From positions 1 to 64,000 of the forward strand of contig NZ_QKYN01000065.1 in the NCBI RefSeq assembly GCF_003258295.1: a DNA stretch of 64,000 nt, read 5' to 3'. Origin of the DNA: Streptacidiphilus pinicola (GTDB taxonomy: Bacteria; Actinomycetota; Actinomycetes; Streptomycetales; Streptomycetaceae). How positions within the stretch are numbered: the first letter of the stretch is position 1; each line of letters starts with the position of its first letter. Shown in pieces: positions 7,030 to 15,673 of the stretch. Under the pieces are notes generated by a model. The model saw only the letters and a list, made by a program, of their open reading frames with translations. It made no database searches and was not told where the DNA came from. A program made the position numbers and the translations under genes.

Positions 7030-8718
7030 ATGGCCGCCACCCCCGCCTCCTCCACGCCGAAGCGCAAGGTGACCCGCCACCGCGGCGAGGGCCAGTGGGC
7101 TGCCGGTCACTTCACGCCGCTGAATGGCAACGAGCAGTTCAAGAGGGACGACGACGGTCTCAATGTGCGGACGCGGATCGAGACGATCTACGCGCACACC
7201 GGCTTCGACGGCATCGACCCGAACGACCTGCGTGGACGTATGCGCTGGTGGGGGCTGTACACCCAGCGCCGCCCCGGGATCGACGGCGGCAAGACCGCGA
7301 TCCTGGAGCCGCACGAGCTCGAGGACGAGTACTTCATGCTGCGCGTCCGCATCGACGGCGGCCGGCTGACCGTGGCCCAGCTGCGGACCATCGGCGAGAT
7401 CTCGCAGACCTACGCGCGCGGCACCGCGGACCTGACCGACCGGCAGAACATCCAGTACCACTGGATTCGGATCGAGGACATGCCGGCCATCTGGCAGAAG
7501 CTGGAGGCCGTGGGCCTGTCCACGACGGAGGCCTGCGGCGACGTTCCCCGCGTCATCCTCGGCTCGCCGGTCGCCGGCATCGCCGCCGACGAGATCATCG
7601 ACGGCACCCCGGCGCTGGAGGAGATCCACCGCCGCGTGATCGGCAACCCCGAGTTCTCCAACCTGCCGCGCAAGTTCAAGACGGCGATCTCGGGCTCCCC
7701 GCTGCTGGACGTCGCCCACGAGATCAACGACGTCGCCTTCGTCGGCGTCGAGCACCCCGAGCACGGTCCCGGCTTCGACCTCTGGGTCGGCGGCGGCCTC
7801 TCCACCAACCCGCGCCTCGGCGAGCGCCTGGGCGCCTGGGTCCCGTTGGACGAGGTCGCGGACGTCCACGTCGGCGTGATCTCGATCTTCCGCGACTACG
7901 GCTACCGCCGGCTGCGCAACCGCGCCCGCCTCAAGTTCCTCATGGCGGACTGGGGCCCGGCCAAGTTCCGCCAGGTGCTGGAGGACGAGTACCTGCACCG
8001 CAAGCTCGTCGACGGGCCCGCCCCGGCCGAGCCGGTCGAGCGCTGGCGCGACCACGTCGGCGTGCACCGGCAGCAGGACGGCAACTTCTACGTCGGCTTC
8101 GCGCCGCGCGTCGGCCGCGTCGACGGCTCGCTGCTGACCAAGGTCGCCGACCTGGCCGCCGAGCACGGCTCGGACCGCCTGCGCACCACCGCCGAGCAGA
8201 AGATGATCGTGCTGGACGTGACCGAGGACCGGGTCGAGTCCCTCGTCTCCGGCCTGGAGGCGCTGGACCTGCGGGTCACCCCGTCCCCGTTCCGCCGCGG
8301 CACCATGGCCTGCACCGGCATCGAGTTCTGCAAGCTCGCCATCGTCGAGACCAAGGAGCGCGGCAGCTCCCTGATCGACGAACTGGAGGCGCGCCTGCCG
8401 GAGTTCGACGAGCCGCTGACGATCAACATCAACGGCTGCCCGAACGCCTGCGCCCGCATCCAGGTCGCCGACATCGGCCTCAAGGGCCAGCTCGTCACCG
8501 ACGAGAACGGCCAGCAGGTCGAGGGCTTCCAGGTGCACCTGGGCGGCGCGCTGGGCCTGGAGGCCGGGTTCGGCCGCAAGGTCCGCGGCCTGAAGGTGAC
8601 CAAGGACGGTCTGCCCGACTACGTCGAGCGCGTGCTGCGCCGCTACCTGGCGGACCGCCAGGAGGGCGAGCGCTTCGCGCAGTGGACCACCCGGGCCAGC
8701 GAGGAGCAGCTGTCATGA
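7030..8718 (+). CDS. sir: Ferredoxin-type assimilatory sulfite reductase (nitrite/sulfite reductase family)
   Basis: 562 residues. It reduces sulfite to sulfide with six electrons, using sirohaem and a 4Fe-4S cluster. Two repeats of the ferredoxin-like and catalytic domains are present, and the cluster ligands are CTGIEFC (C-x5-C) and CPNAC (C-x3-C) at about residues 427-471 in MACTGIEFCKL and NINGCPNACAR. Length and motifs fit the SirA/NirA group of actinobacteria; the position before cysH argues for sulfite rather than nitrite. The start has GAAGGA upstream. The stop overlaps the next ATG (ATGA), beginning a tightly coupled operon. Confidence 0.95.
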   Translation: MAATPASSTPKRKVTRHRGEGQWAAGHFTPLNGNEQFKRDDDGLNVRTRIETIYAHTGFDGIDPNDLRGRMRWWGLYTQRRPGIDGGKTAILEPHELEDEYFMLRVRIDGGRLTVAQLRTIGEISQTYARGTADLTDRQNIQYHWIRIEDMPAIWQKLEAVGLSTTEACGDVPRVILGSPVAGIAADEIIDGTPALEEIHRRVIGNPEFSNLPRKFKTAISGSPLLDVAHEINDVAFVGVEHPEHGPGFDLWVGGGLSTNPRLGERLGAWVPLDEVADVHVGVISIFRDYGYRRLRNRARLKFLMADWGPAKFRQVLEDEYLHRKLVDGPAPAEPVERWRDHVGVHRQQDGNFYVGFAPRVGRVDGSLLTKVADLAAEHGSDRLRTTAEQKMIVLDVTEDRVESLVSGLEALDLRVTPSPFRRGTMACTGIEFCKLAIVETKERGSSLIDELEARLPEFDEPLTININGCPNACARIQVADIGLKGQLVTDENGQQVEGFQVHLGGALGLEAGFGRKVRGLKVTKDGLPDYVERVLRRYLADRQEGERFAQWTTRASEEQLS

Positions 8719-8912
8719 GCGAGCGTGCCGCGCCCTTCTACTGCCCCTACTGCGGCGACGAGGACCTGCGCCCGAGCGAGACCGGCGGGCACGGGGCCTG
8801 GGAGTGCGCGTCCTGCCGCCGCGCGTTCGCGGTGAAGTTCCTGGGCCTGCTGTCGGCCTCGTCCTCAGCCTCTACCGCGACCGGGGGAGACACCGATGAC
8901 CACCGAGACTGA
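8715..8912 (+). CDS. Small zinc-ribbon protein of the sulfur operon
   Basis: 65 residues. It has two CxxC knuckles, CPYC near residue 10 and CASC near residue 33, forming a rubredoxin-like zinc ribbon, followed by a Ser/Ala/Thr-rich tail. The ATG overlaps the stop of sulfite reductase (ATGA), and the end overlaps the cysH start by 17 bases, so it is translated within the operon. Small proteins of this type are conserved between sir and cysH in actinomycetes and often carry vague names. A role in metal or electron delivery to the reductase is possible but unproven; function unknown. Confidence 0.85.
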   Translation: MSERAAPFYCPYCGDEDLRPSETGGHGAWECASCRRAFAVKFLGLLSASSSASTATGGDTDDHRD

Positions 8913-9615
8913 ACCCGCCTACACCGCCGAGCAGCTGGAGGCCCTGGCCACCCGTGCCGCGGTGGAGCTCGAGGAGGCCTCCGCGCAGGAGATCATGCGC
9001 TGGGCCGCCGAGACCTTCGGGCGGCGGCTCGCGGTGACCTCCTCCATGGAGGACGCCGTCGTCGCGCACCTGGCCTCGACCGCGCTGCCCGGCATCGACG
9101 TGATCTTCCTGGACACCGGCTACCACTTCGTGGAGACCATCGGGACCCGCGACGCGGTGGCGGCGACCATGCCGGTCAACGTGATCACGCTGACCCCGCG
9201 TCAGTCCGTGGCCGAGCAGGACGCCGAGTACGGTCCGCGGCTCCACGACCGCGACCCGGACCTGTGCTGCAAGCTTCGCAAGGTCGAGCCGCTGAACCGG
9301 GGCCTGGCCGGCTACGACGCGTGGGCGACCGGCCTGCGCCGCGACGAGTCCCCCACCCGGGCGAACACCCCGGTCGTGGCGTACGACCCGAAGCGGCAGA
9401 AGGTCAAGATCGCCCCGATCGCCCGGTGGACGCAGGAGGACGTGGACGCCTACGTCGCGGCCAACGGCATCCTGCTCAACCCGCTGCTCTTCGACGGCTA
9501 CGCGTCGATCGGCTGCTCGCCGGAGTCCTGCACCCGCCGGGTGCTGGAGGGCGAGGACGCCCGTTCCGGCCGCTGGGCCGGCGCCGGCAAGACCGAGTGC
9601 GGCATCCACCTCTGA
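8896..9615 (+). CDS. cysH: Phosphoadenylyl/adenylyl-sulfate reductase
   Basis: 239 residues. It reduces APS or PAPS to sulfite with thioredoxin. Visible motifs: the nucleotide loop VTSSMEDAVVAHL, the cysteine pair LCCKLRKVEPL near residue 118, the RRDESPTR region and the C-terminal catalytic KTECGIH with the nucleophilic Cys. The CC pair indicates the 4Fe-4S class that uses APS. Unusually, the second cysteine pair reads GCSPESCT, a C-x4-C, where homologues such as those of Mycobacterium and Pseudomonas have C-x2-C (GC-x-PC-T). The bases at 9511-9534 support this reading. A Shine-Dalgarno (GGGGGAGA) precedes the start. Confidence 0.93.
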   Translation: MTTETEPAYTAEQLEALATRAAVELEEASAQEIMRWAAETFGRRLAVTSSMEDAVVAHLASTALPGIDVIFLDTGYHFVETIGTRDAVAATMPVNVITLTPRQSVAEQDAEYGPRLHDRDPDLCCKLRKVEPLNRGLAGYDAWATGLRRDESPTRANTPVVAYDPKRQKVKIAPIARWTQEDVDAYVAANGILLNPLLFDGYASIGCSPESCTRRVLEGEDARSGRWAGAGKTECGIHL

Positions 9616-9661
9616 CTTCCTGTCCCTTCTCCCACTGATCCCCTGTCTGGAGCAGACCTTC

Positions 9662-10246
9662 ATGACCACCACAGCTGACGCACCGGCGAGCCCCACGGCA
9701 GCCGCCGTGCAGGCCTGCGGCGCCACCGTGTGGCTGACCGGCCTGCCCAGCGCCGGGAAGACAACGATCGCCACAGCGTTGGCCGAGCGGCTGCGCGCCG
9801 AGGGCCACCGTGTCGAGATCCTCGACGGCGACGAGATCCGCGAGTTCCTCTCGCGCGGTCTCGGCTTCACCCGCGCGGACCGGGACACCAACATCCAGCG
9901 GATCGGCTTCGTCGCCGAGCTGCTGGCCTCCAACGGCGTCAAGGTCCTCGCCCCGGTGATCGCGCCCTACGGGGAGTCCCGCGCCGCGGTCGCCGCCCGG
10001 CACGCGGCCAAGCACACCAACTACCTGGAGGTGCACGTCGCCACGCCGGTCGAGGTCTGCTCGGAGCGCGACGTGAAGGGCCTGTACGCGAAGCAGGCGG
10101 CCGGGGAGATCTCCGGGCTGACCGGCGTGGACGACCCGTACGAGGCTCCGGCCTCTCCCGATCTGCGCATCGAGGCGCACACCCAGACGGTGGCCGAGTC
10201 CGCCGCCGCCCTGCACGCCCTGCTGACCGAGAGGGGACTGGCGTGA
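9662..10246 (+). CDS. cysC: Adenylyl-sulfate (APS) kinase
   Basis: 194 residues. It phosphorylates APS to PAPS. The P-loop is GLPSAGKTTIA (about residue 28), followed by LDGDEIREFLSRGLGF and the FVAELLASNG and VCSERDVKGLY segments typical of CysC. With a cluster-type CysH the kinase is not strictly needed for sulfate reduction, so it may supply PAPS for sulfotransferases or for phosphorylated flux. A GGAG sequence lies upstream of the ATG. The end overlaps cysD in GTGA. Confidence 0.95.
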   Translation: MTTTADAPASPTAAAVQACGATVWLTGLPSAGKTTIATALAERLRAEGHRVEILDGDEIREFLSRGLGFTRADRDTNIQRIGFVAELLASNGVKVLAPVIAPYGESRAAVAARHAAKHTNYLEVHVATPVEVCSERDVKGLYAKQAAGEISGLTGVDDPYEAPASPDLRIEAHTQTVAESAAALHALLTERGLA

Positions 10247-11184
10247 CCACCGCAATCTCCCTGCCCACCACCGCCGCGCAGGACAATCCCTACGCGCTCT
10301 CGCACCTGGACGTGCTGGAGGCCGAGGCCGTCCACATCTTCCGTGAGGTGGCGGGCGAGTTCGAGAACCCGGTGATCCTCTTCTCGGGTGGCAAGGACTC
10401 CATCGTCATGCTGCACCTGGCGCTGAAGGCGTTCGCGCCGGCGTCGGTGCCGTTCGCGCTGCTGCACGTGGACACCGGGCACAACTTCCCCGAGGTGCTG
10501 GCCTACCGCGACCGCACGGTCGCCGAGCACGGCCTGCGCCTGCACGTCGCCTCGGTGCAGGAGTTCATCGACAACGGCCGGCTGCGCGAGCGCCCGGACG
10601 GCACCCGCAACCCGCTGCAGACGGTGCCGCTGCTGGACGCGATCGAGACGGGCCGCTTCGACGCCGTCTTCGGCGGCGGCCGCCGCGACGAGGAGAAGGC
10701 CCGCGCCAAGGAGCGCGTCTTCTCGCTGCGCGACGAGTTCGGCGCCTGGGACCCGCGCCGTCAGCGCCCCGAGCTGTGGTCGCTCTACAACGGCCGCCAC
10801 GCGGTCGGCGAGCACGTGCGCGTCTTCCCGCTGTCCAACTGGACCGAGCTGGACGTGTGGCAGTACATCGAGCGGGAGAAGATCGAGCTCCCCGAGATCT
10901 ACTACGCCCACGAGCGCGACGTCTTCGCCCGCAACGGCATGTGGCTCACCGCCGGTGACTGGGGCGGCCCCAAGGAGGGCGAGACGGTCGAGCGGCGCCT
11001 GGTGCGCTACCGCACGGTCGGCGACATGTCCTGCACCGGCGCCGTCGACTCCGACGCCGACACCATCGACGCCGTGATCGCCGAGATCGCCGCCAGCCGC
11101 CTGACCGAGCGTGGCGCCACCCGCGCGGACGACAAGATGTCCGAGGCCGCCATGGAAGACCGCAAGCGCGAGGGGTACTTCTAA
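10243..11184 (+). CDS. cysD: Sulfate adenylyltransferase subunit 2
   Basis: 313 residues from a GTG at 10243 that overlaps the cysC stop (GTGA). It is the catalytic subunit of ATP sulfurylase and forms APS from sulfate and ATP. The PP-loop FSGGKDSIVMLHL is near residue 50; GGGRRDEEKARAKERVFS and the C-terminal MEDRKREGYF are characteristic of the family. It works as a complex with the CysN GTPase, whose start overlaps the TAA stop by one base. Confidence 0.97.
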   Translation: MTTAISLPTTAAQDNPYALSHLDVLEAEAVHIFREVAGEFENPVILFSGGKDSIVMLHLALKAFAPASVPFALLHVDTGHNFPEVLAYRDRTVAEHGLRLHVASVQEFIDNGRLRERPDGTRNPLQTVPLLDAIETGRFDAVFGGGRRDEEKARAKERVFSLRDEFGAWDPRRQRPELWSLYNGRHAVGEHVRVFPLSNWTELDVWQYIEREKIELPEIYYAHERDVFARNGMWLTAGDWGGPKEGETVERRLVRYRTVGDMSCTGAVDSDADTIDAVIAEIAASRLTERGATRADDKMSEAAMEDRKREGYF

Positions 11185-12482
11185 TGACCAGCACCACCCA
11201 CCCCGACGCCGCGGCCGCCGCGGAGCTGGCCGCGACCTCGCTGCTGCGCTTCGCCACCGCCGGCTCCGTCGACGACGGCAAGTCCACCCTGGTCGGCCGG
11301 CTGCTGCACGACTCCAAGTCGGTGCTGGCCGACCAGCTGGAGGCCGTCGAGCACGCCTCGCGCAAGCGCGGCCAGGAGGCCCCCGACCTGGCGCTGCTCA
11401 CCGACGGCCTGCGGGCCGAGCGCGAGCAGGGCATCACCATCGACGTCGCCTACCGCTACTTCGCCACCCCGCGGCGCCGGTTCATCCTGGCCGACACCCC
11501 CGGGCACGTGCAGTACACCCGCAACATGGTGACCGGCGCGTCCACCGCCGAGCTCGCCGTGGTGCTGGTCGACGCCCGCAACGGCGTCGTCGAGCAGACC
11601 CGCCGGCACGCGGCCGTCGCCGCGCTGCTGCGGGTGCCGCACGTGGTGCTGGCGGTCAACAAGATGGACCTGGTCGACTACGCCGAGCCCGTCTTCGCCG
11701 CGATCGCCGAGGAGTTCGGCGCCTACGCCGCCTCGCTGGGCGTCAAGGACGTCACCGCGATCCCGATCAGCGCGCTGGCCGGGGACAACGTCGTCGAGCC
11801 GTCCGCGAACATGGACTGGTACGGCGGCCCGACGCTGCTGGAGCACCTGGAGACCGTCCCGGTCGGCTCCGACCCGAGCGAGGAGCCGGCCCGGTTCCCG
11901 GTGCAGTTCGTGATCCGCCCGCAGTCGGCCGAGCACCGCGACTACCGCGGCTACGCCGGCCAGCTCGCCTCCGGCGTGCTGCGCACCGGTGACCAGGTGA
12001 CCGTGCTCCCGGCCGGGATCACCACCACGGTGGCCGGGCTCGACGTGCTCGGCGAGGAGCGCGACACCGCTTGGGCGCCGCAGTCGGTGACGGTCCGTCT
12101 GGCCGAGGACATCGACATCTCCCGTGGCGACCTGATCGCGGCCGGGCCTGCTCCCGAGCCGACCCAGGACGTCGTGGCGACGGTGGCGCACCTCAACGAG
12201 CGCCCGCTGCGCGTCGGCGACAAGGTGCTGCTCAAGCACACCACCCGCACCGTGCGGGCGATCGTCAAGGACATCCCCTACGCGATCTCCGTCGACACGC
12301 TCGAGCAGGTGCCCAGCCCGGGCAGCCTGAACGTCAACGACCTGGGCCGTGTGGTGCTGCGCACCGCCGAGCCCCTGGCCCTGGACGACTACCGCAGCAA
12401 CCGCCGCACCGGCTCGTTCCTGCTGATCGACCAGGCCGACGGCACCACCCTCACCGCCGGCATGGCGGGCGAGGCGTTCTGA
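11184..12482 (+). CDS. cysN: Sulfate adenylyltransferase subunit 1 (GTPase)
   Basis: 432 residues, EF-Tu-like GTPase that drives APS synthesis by CysD. G1 is GSVDDGKSTL (about residue 29), the switch region follows with EREQGITIDVAYRYF, G3 is DTPGHVQYTRN and G4 is NKMDLVDY. Domains 2 and 3 (beta barrels) fill the C-terminal half. No CysC fusion is present, consistent with the separate cysC. The gene ends the sulfate-activation part of the operon; a 237-base gap separates it from the sulfonate transporter. Confidence 0.97.
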   Translation: MTSTTHPDAAAAAELAATSLLRFATAGSVDDGKSTLVGRLLHDSKSVLADQLEAVEHASRKRGQEAPDLALLTDGLRAEREQGITIDVAYRYFATPRRRFILADTPGHVQYTRNMVTGASTAELAVVLVDARNGVVEQTRRHAAVAALLRVPHVVLAVNKMDLVDYAEPVFAAIAEEFGAYAASLGVKDVTAIPISALAGDNVVEPSANMDWYGGPTLLEHLETVPVGSDPSEEPARFPVQFVIRPQSAEHRDYRGYAGQLASGVLRTGDQVTVLPAGITTTVAGLDVLGEERDTAWAPQSVTVRLAEDIDISRGDLIAAGPAPEPTQDVVATVAHLNERPLRVGDKVLLKHTTRTVRAIVKDIPYAISVDTLEQVPSPGSLNVNDLGRVVLRTAEPLALDDYRSNRRTGSFLLIDQADGTTLTAGMAGEAF

Positions 12483-12525
12483 GCTTCGACGGTCGACGTC
12501 GGCTCCGATGAAGGGTAGTCACACG

Positions 12526-12636
12526 ATGAGTGGCGAGGCTTACTCGCTCTTCGCGAAGGAAGGCGGGCGCGTCGGCAGCGGCGCGCTCGGGGCCGGCCGC
12601 GGCGCCATCGGCGCGTGTCGTCTCATGTGCCGCTGA
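12526..12636 (+). CDS. Possible 36-aa Cys-containing leader ORF before ssuA
   Basis: ATG at 12526 opens a 36-codon frame that ends ...GACRLMCR, stop at 12634-12636, in the gap between cysN and ssuA. It lacks the H-[VI]-D-L signature of the leader before sulfite reductase and has no clear SD. The two late cysteines before a sulfonate-uptake gene are the only reason to list it; it may be a chance ORF. Confidence 0.2.
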   Translation: MSGEAYSLFAKEGGRVGSGALGAGRGAIGACRLMCR

Positions 12637-12719
12637 CGCGAGGGCCCACCCCGCGTTGGCACGCAGCCGCACCGCCTGTCCGAAGAATTCGCCACTCGTC
12701 ACCGTGAGGAACTTCTCCC

Positions 12720-13859
12720 ATGTCGCACCGCACCCGTTCGCCCCGCTCGACCAGGATCAGACGCGCTGCCCTGGCCGGGGCCGTCGCCGTGACCGCCGCC
12801 GGGCTGCTCAGCGCCTGCGGCTACGGCTCCCAGGCCGCGTCGACCTCCTCTGACAACTCGACCGGCTCCACCTCCAGCGCCTCCGGCCCGGCCCTGTCCG
12901 CCGGCACCGTGCACATCGGCTACTTCGCGAACTTGACCCACGCGACGCCGCTGATCGGCATCCAGGACGGCCGGTTCCAGCAGGCCGTGGGCGGCACGAA
13001 GATCGCCACGCAGATCTTCAACGCCGGCCCGAGCGAGATCGAGGCGCTCAACTCCGGCGCCATCGACATCGCCTGGATCGGCCCCTCCCCCGCGATCAAC
13101 GGATATGTGAAGTCGCAGGGCAGCGCCCTGAAGATCATCTCCGGCGCCACCTCCGGCGGCGCGGAGCTGGTCGTCAACCCGGCCACGATCAAGAGCGTTG
13201 CGGACCTCAAGGGCAAGAAGATCGCCACCCCGCAGGCGGGCAACACCCAGGACGTCGCCCTGCTCAACTTCCTGGCGGGCAAGGGCTACAAGGAGGACCC
13301 GAAGACCGGCGCCGGTGACGTCTCCGTCATCCGCACCGACAACTCCCTCACGCCCGCCGCCTACGCCGCCGGCCAGATCGACGGCGCGTGGGTGCCCGAG
13401 CCCACCGCCTCCAAGCTGGTCTCGGAGGGCGCGAAGGTGCTGGTGGACGAGAAGTCCCTGTGGCCGGGCGGCAAGTTCGTCTCCACCAACGTCATCGTGT
13501 CGCAGACCTTCCTCAAGGCCCACCCGGACGTGGTCAAGGCCGTGCTGAAGGCCTCCGTCGACACCAACGCGTGGATCACCGCCAACCCCGCCCAGGCCAA
13601 GCAGGACGCCAACGCCGCCCTCAAGACCCTGACCGGCAAGGCGCTCCCCGCCAAGGTGCTCGACGCCGCCTGGAGCGAGCTGACCGTCACCGACGACCCG
13701 CTCGCGTCCTCCCTGCAGGCCGAGGCCCAGCACGCCGTGACGGCCGGGTTCATCAAGCAGCCCAGCCTCACCGGCATCTACGACCTGAGCCTGCTCAACC
13801 AGGTCCTCGCCGCCGAGGGCAAGCCCGCCGTCTCGGCAGCAGGCCTCGGCGCGCAGTAG
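12720..13859 (+). CDS. ssuA: Sulfonate/taurine-type ABC transporter substrate-binding lipoprotein
   Basis: 379 residues. A basic N-terminus and hydrophobic stretch lead to the lipobox LLSAC with the lipidated Cys33, followed by a Ser/Thr-rich linker. The mature part is an SsuA/TauA/NrtA-like periplasmic-binding fold, with TVHIGYFANLTHATPL and the IDIAWIGPSPAI segment typical of the family. Genes for ATPase and permease follow at once, and the surroundings point to sulfonates as substrate. CDS start is ATG 12720 with GAGGAA upstream. The preceding gap carries a possible Cys-containing leader ORF. Confidence 0.9.
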   Translation: MSHRTRSPRSTRIRRAALAGAVAVTAAGLLSACGYGSQAASTSSDNSTGSTSSASGPALSAGTVHIGYFANLTHATPLIGIQDGRFQQAVGGTKIATQIFNAGPSEIEALNSGAIDIAWIGPSPAINGYVKSQGSALKIISGATSGGAELVVNPATIKSVADLKGKKIATPQAGNTQDVALLNFLAGKGYKEDPKTGAGDVSVIRTDNSLTPAAYAAGQIDGAWVPEPTASKLVSEGAKVLVDEKSLWPGGKFVSTNVIVSQTFLKAHPDVVKAVLKASVDTNAWITANPAQAKQDANAALKTLTGKALPAKVLDAAWSELTVTDDPLASSLQAEAQHAVTAGFIKQPSLTGIYDLSLLNQVLAAEGKPAVSAAGLGAQ

Positions 13860-13994
13860 CCCCACCGACTCCGGGAGCCGCTCCGCTCTGCGTCGATGCC
13901 CAGTCAGGCGGCGCGGGGCGGCCCCCGGCCACAGCCCTCCCCGTTTCTTACCGCAGCCCCTTCCCATCCGCAGCCAGTACCAGGAGGTGACCGC

Positions 13995-14777
13995 ATGACC
14001 GCCCTGCTGACCGAGGCCACCCCCGTGGTCGACACCGCCGTCCGGCTCGACCACGTCACCAAGTCCTTCGGCCGCAACGCCGCGGCCCATGTCGTCCTGG
14101 ACGACATCAGCCTGAACGTCGCCCCGGGCGAGTTCGTCTGCCTGCTCGGCGCCTCCGGCTGCGGCAAGTCCACCCTGCTCAACCTCGTCGCCGGGCTGGA
14201 CCAGCCCACCGCCGGAAGCATCGACGTGCCCGGCGGGCGCGCCGCGCTGATGTTCCAGGAGCACGCGCTCTTCCCGTGGCTGACCGCCGGACAGAACATC
14301 GAGCTCGCGCTGCGCCTGCGCGGCGTCCCGCGCGGCGAGCGCCGCGCGGAGGCCCAGCGCCTGCTGGAGCTGGTCCGCCTCGGTGGCGCCCACGGCAAGC
14401 GCGTCCACGAGCTCTCCGGCGGCATGCGCCAGCGCGTCGCCATGGCCAGGGCCCTGGCCCAGGACGCCAAGGTGCTGCTGATGGACGAGCCCTTCGCCGC
14501 GCTCGACGCGATCACCCGCGACGTGCTGCACGAGGAGCTCATTCAGATCTGGGAAGAGACGAATCTGTCCGTCCTGTTCGTCACCCACAACGTGCGCGAG
14601 GCCGTCCGCCTCGCCCAGCGCGTGGTGCTGCTCTCCTCCCGCCCCGGGCGCATCGCCCAGGAGTGGGCCATCGACCTGCCGCAGCCGCGGCGTATCGAGT
14701 CGGCCGGGGTGGCCGACCTCGCGGTGGAGATCACCGACAAGCTCCGAGGGGAGATCCGCCGCCATGTCCAGCACTGA
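13995..14777 (+). CDS. ssuB: Sulfonate-type ABC transporter ATP-binding protein
   Basis: 260 residues from the ATG at 13995, chosen because AGGAGGTGA stands just before it. Walker A is GASGCGKST (about residue 55), the Q-loop region is MFQEHALFPWL, the signature is LSGGMRQRV and Walker B is VLLMDEPFAALD. This NrtD/SsuB-type ATPase powers uptake by SsuC. It begins 135 bases after ssuA and overlaps the next gene by 14 bases. Confidence 0.92.
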   Translation: MTALLTEATPVVDTAVRLDHVTKSFGRNAAAHVVLDDISLNVAPGEFVCLLGASGCGKSTLLNLVAGLDQPTAGSIDVPGGRAALMFQEHALFPWLTAGQNIELALRLRGVPRGERRAEAQRLLELVRLGGAHGKRVHELSGGMRQRVAMARALAQDAKVLLMDEPFAALDAITRDVLHEELIQIWEETNLSVLFVTHNVREAVRLAQRVVLLSSRPGRIAQEWAIDLPQPRRIESAGVADLAVEITDKLRGEIRRHVQH

Positions 14778-15669
14778 CCTCAAGCCCGCGGACGCGGCGC
14801 CCGGCACCGCCTCGGACGTCTCCGACATCAGCGCCGGCCTGGACGCGCTCGAGACCCAGACCGTCGAACGCACCCCGCTGATCCGGGTGTTCACCGGCAA
14901 GGTGCTGCCGCCGCTGATCGCCATCGCGCTCGTGCTGGTGGTCTGGCAGCTCGCATACTCCGCCCACCTCAAGCGCCCGGACCTGCTGCCCAGCCCGCTG
15001 GACGTCTGGGACAGCCTGCGCCAGCAGTGGCTCCAGGGCACCATCCTCTCGGTCATCTGGACCTCCCTCTCCAGGGGTGTGCTCGGGTTCCTGATCTCCG
15101 TCCTCATCGGCACGCCGATCGGCCTGCTCGTCGCCCGGGTCAAGCCCGTCCGGGCCGCGATCGGACCGATCCTCTCGGGCCTGCAGTCGATCCCCTCGGT
15201 GGCCTGGGTGCCCGCCGCCGTCATCTGGTTCGGCCTGTCCAACGCCACCATCTACGCCGTCGTGCTGCTCGGCGCGGTGCCCTCGATCGCCAACGGCCTG
15301 GTCGCCGGCGTCGACCAGGTGCAGCCGATCTACCTGCGCGCCGGCCGCACCCTCGGCGCCACCGGCCTGCGCGGCATCCGCCACGTCCTGCTGCCCGCCG
15401 CCCTGCCCGGCTACGTCGCCGGACTCAAGCAGGGCTGGGCCTTCTCCTGGCGCTCCCTCATGGCCGCCGAACTCATCGCCAGCTCCCCCGCGCTCGGCCT
15501 CGGCCTGGGCGCGCAGCTGGAGTTCTCCCGGCAGAACCTCGACATGCCCGGGGTCCTGGCCACCATCATCCTGATCCTGCTCGTCGGCATCGGCATCGAA
15601 CTGCTCATCTTCAACCCGATCGAGCGACGCGTGCTGCGCTCGCGCGGCCTGCTGGCCGCCAAGCGGTGA
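14764..15669 (+). CDS. ssuC: Sulfonate-type ABC transporter permease
   Basis: 301 residues. After a hydrophilic N-terminus of about 45 residues it has about six membrane helices and the BPD_transp_1 EAA loop (RAGRTLGATGLRGIRHVLLPAALPG). It belongs to the SsuC/TauC group. The start overlaps ssuB, so the two are coupled. With SsuA and SsuB it completes an importer that feeds organosulfur into the assimilation pathway encoded upstream. Confidence 0.92.
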   Translation: MSSTDLKPADAAPGTASDVSDISAGLDALETQTVERTPLIRVFTGKVLPPLIAIALVLVVWQLAYSAHLKRPDLLPSPLDVWDSLRQQWLQGTILSVIWTSLSRGVLGFLISVLIGTPIGLLVARVKPVRAAIGPILSGLQSIPSVAWVPAAVIWFGLSNATIYAVVLLGAVPSIANGLVAGVDQVQPIYLRAGRTLGATGLRGIRHVLLPAALPGYVAGLKQGWAFSWRSLMAAELIASSPALGLGLGAQLEFSRQNLDMPGVLATIILILLVGIGIELLIFNPIERRVLRSRGLLAAKR

Positions 15670-15673
15670 GCTG

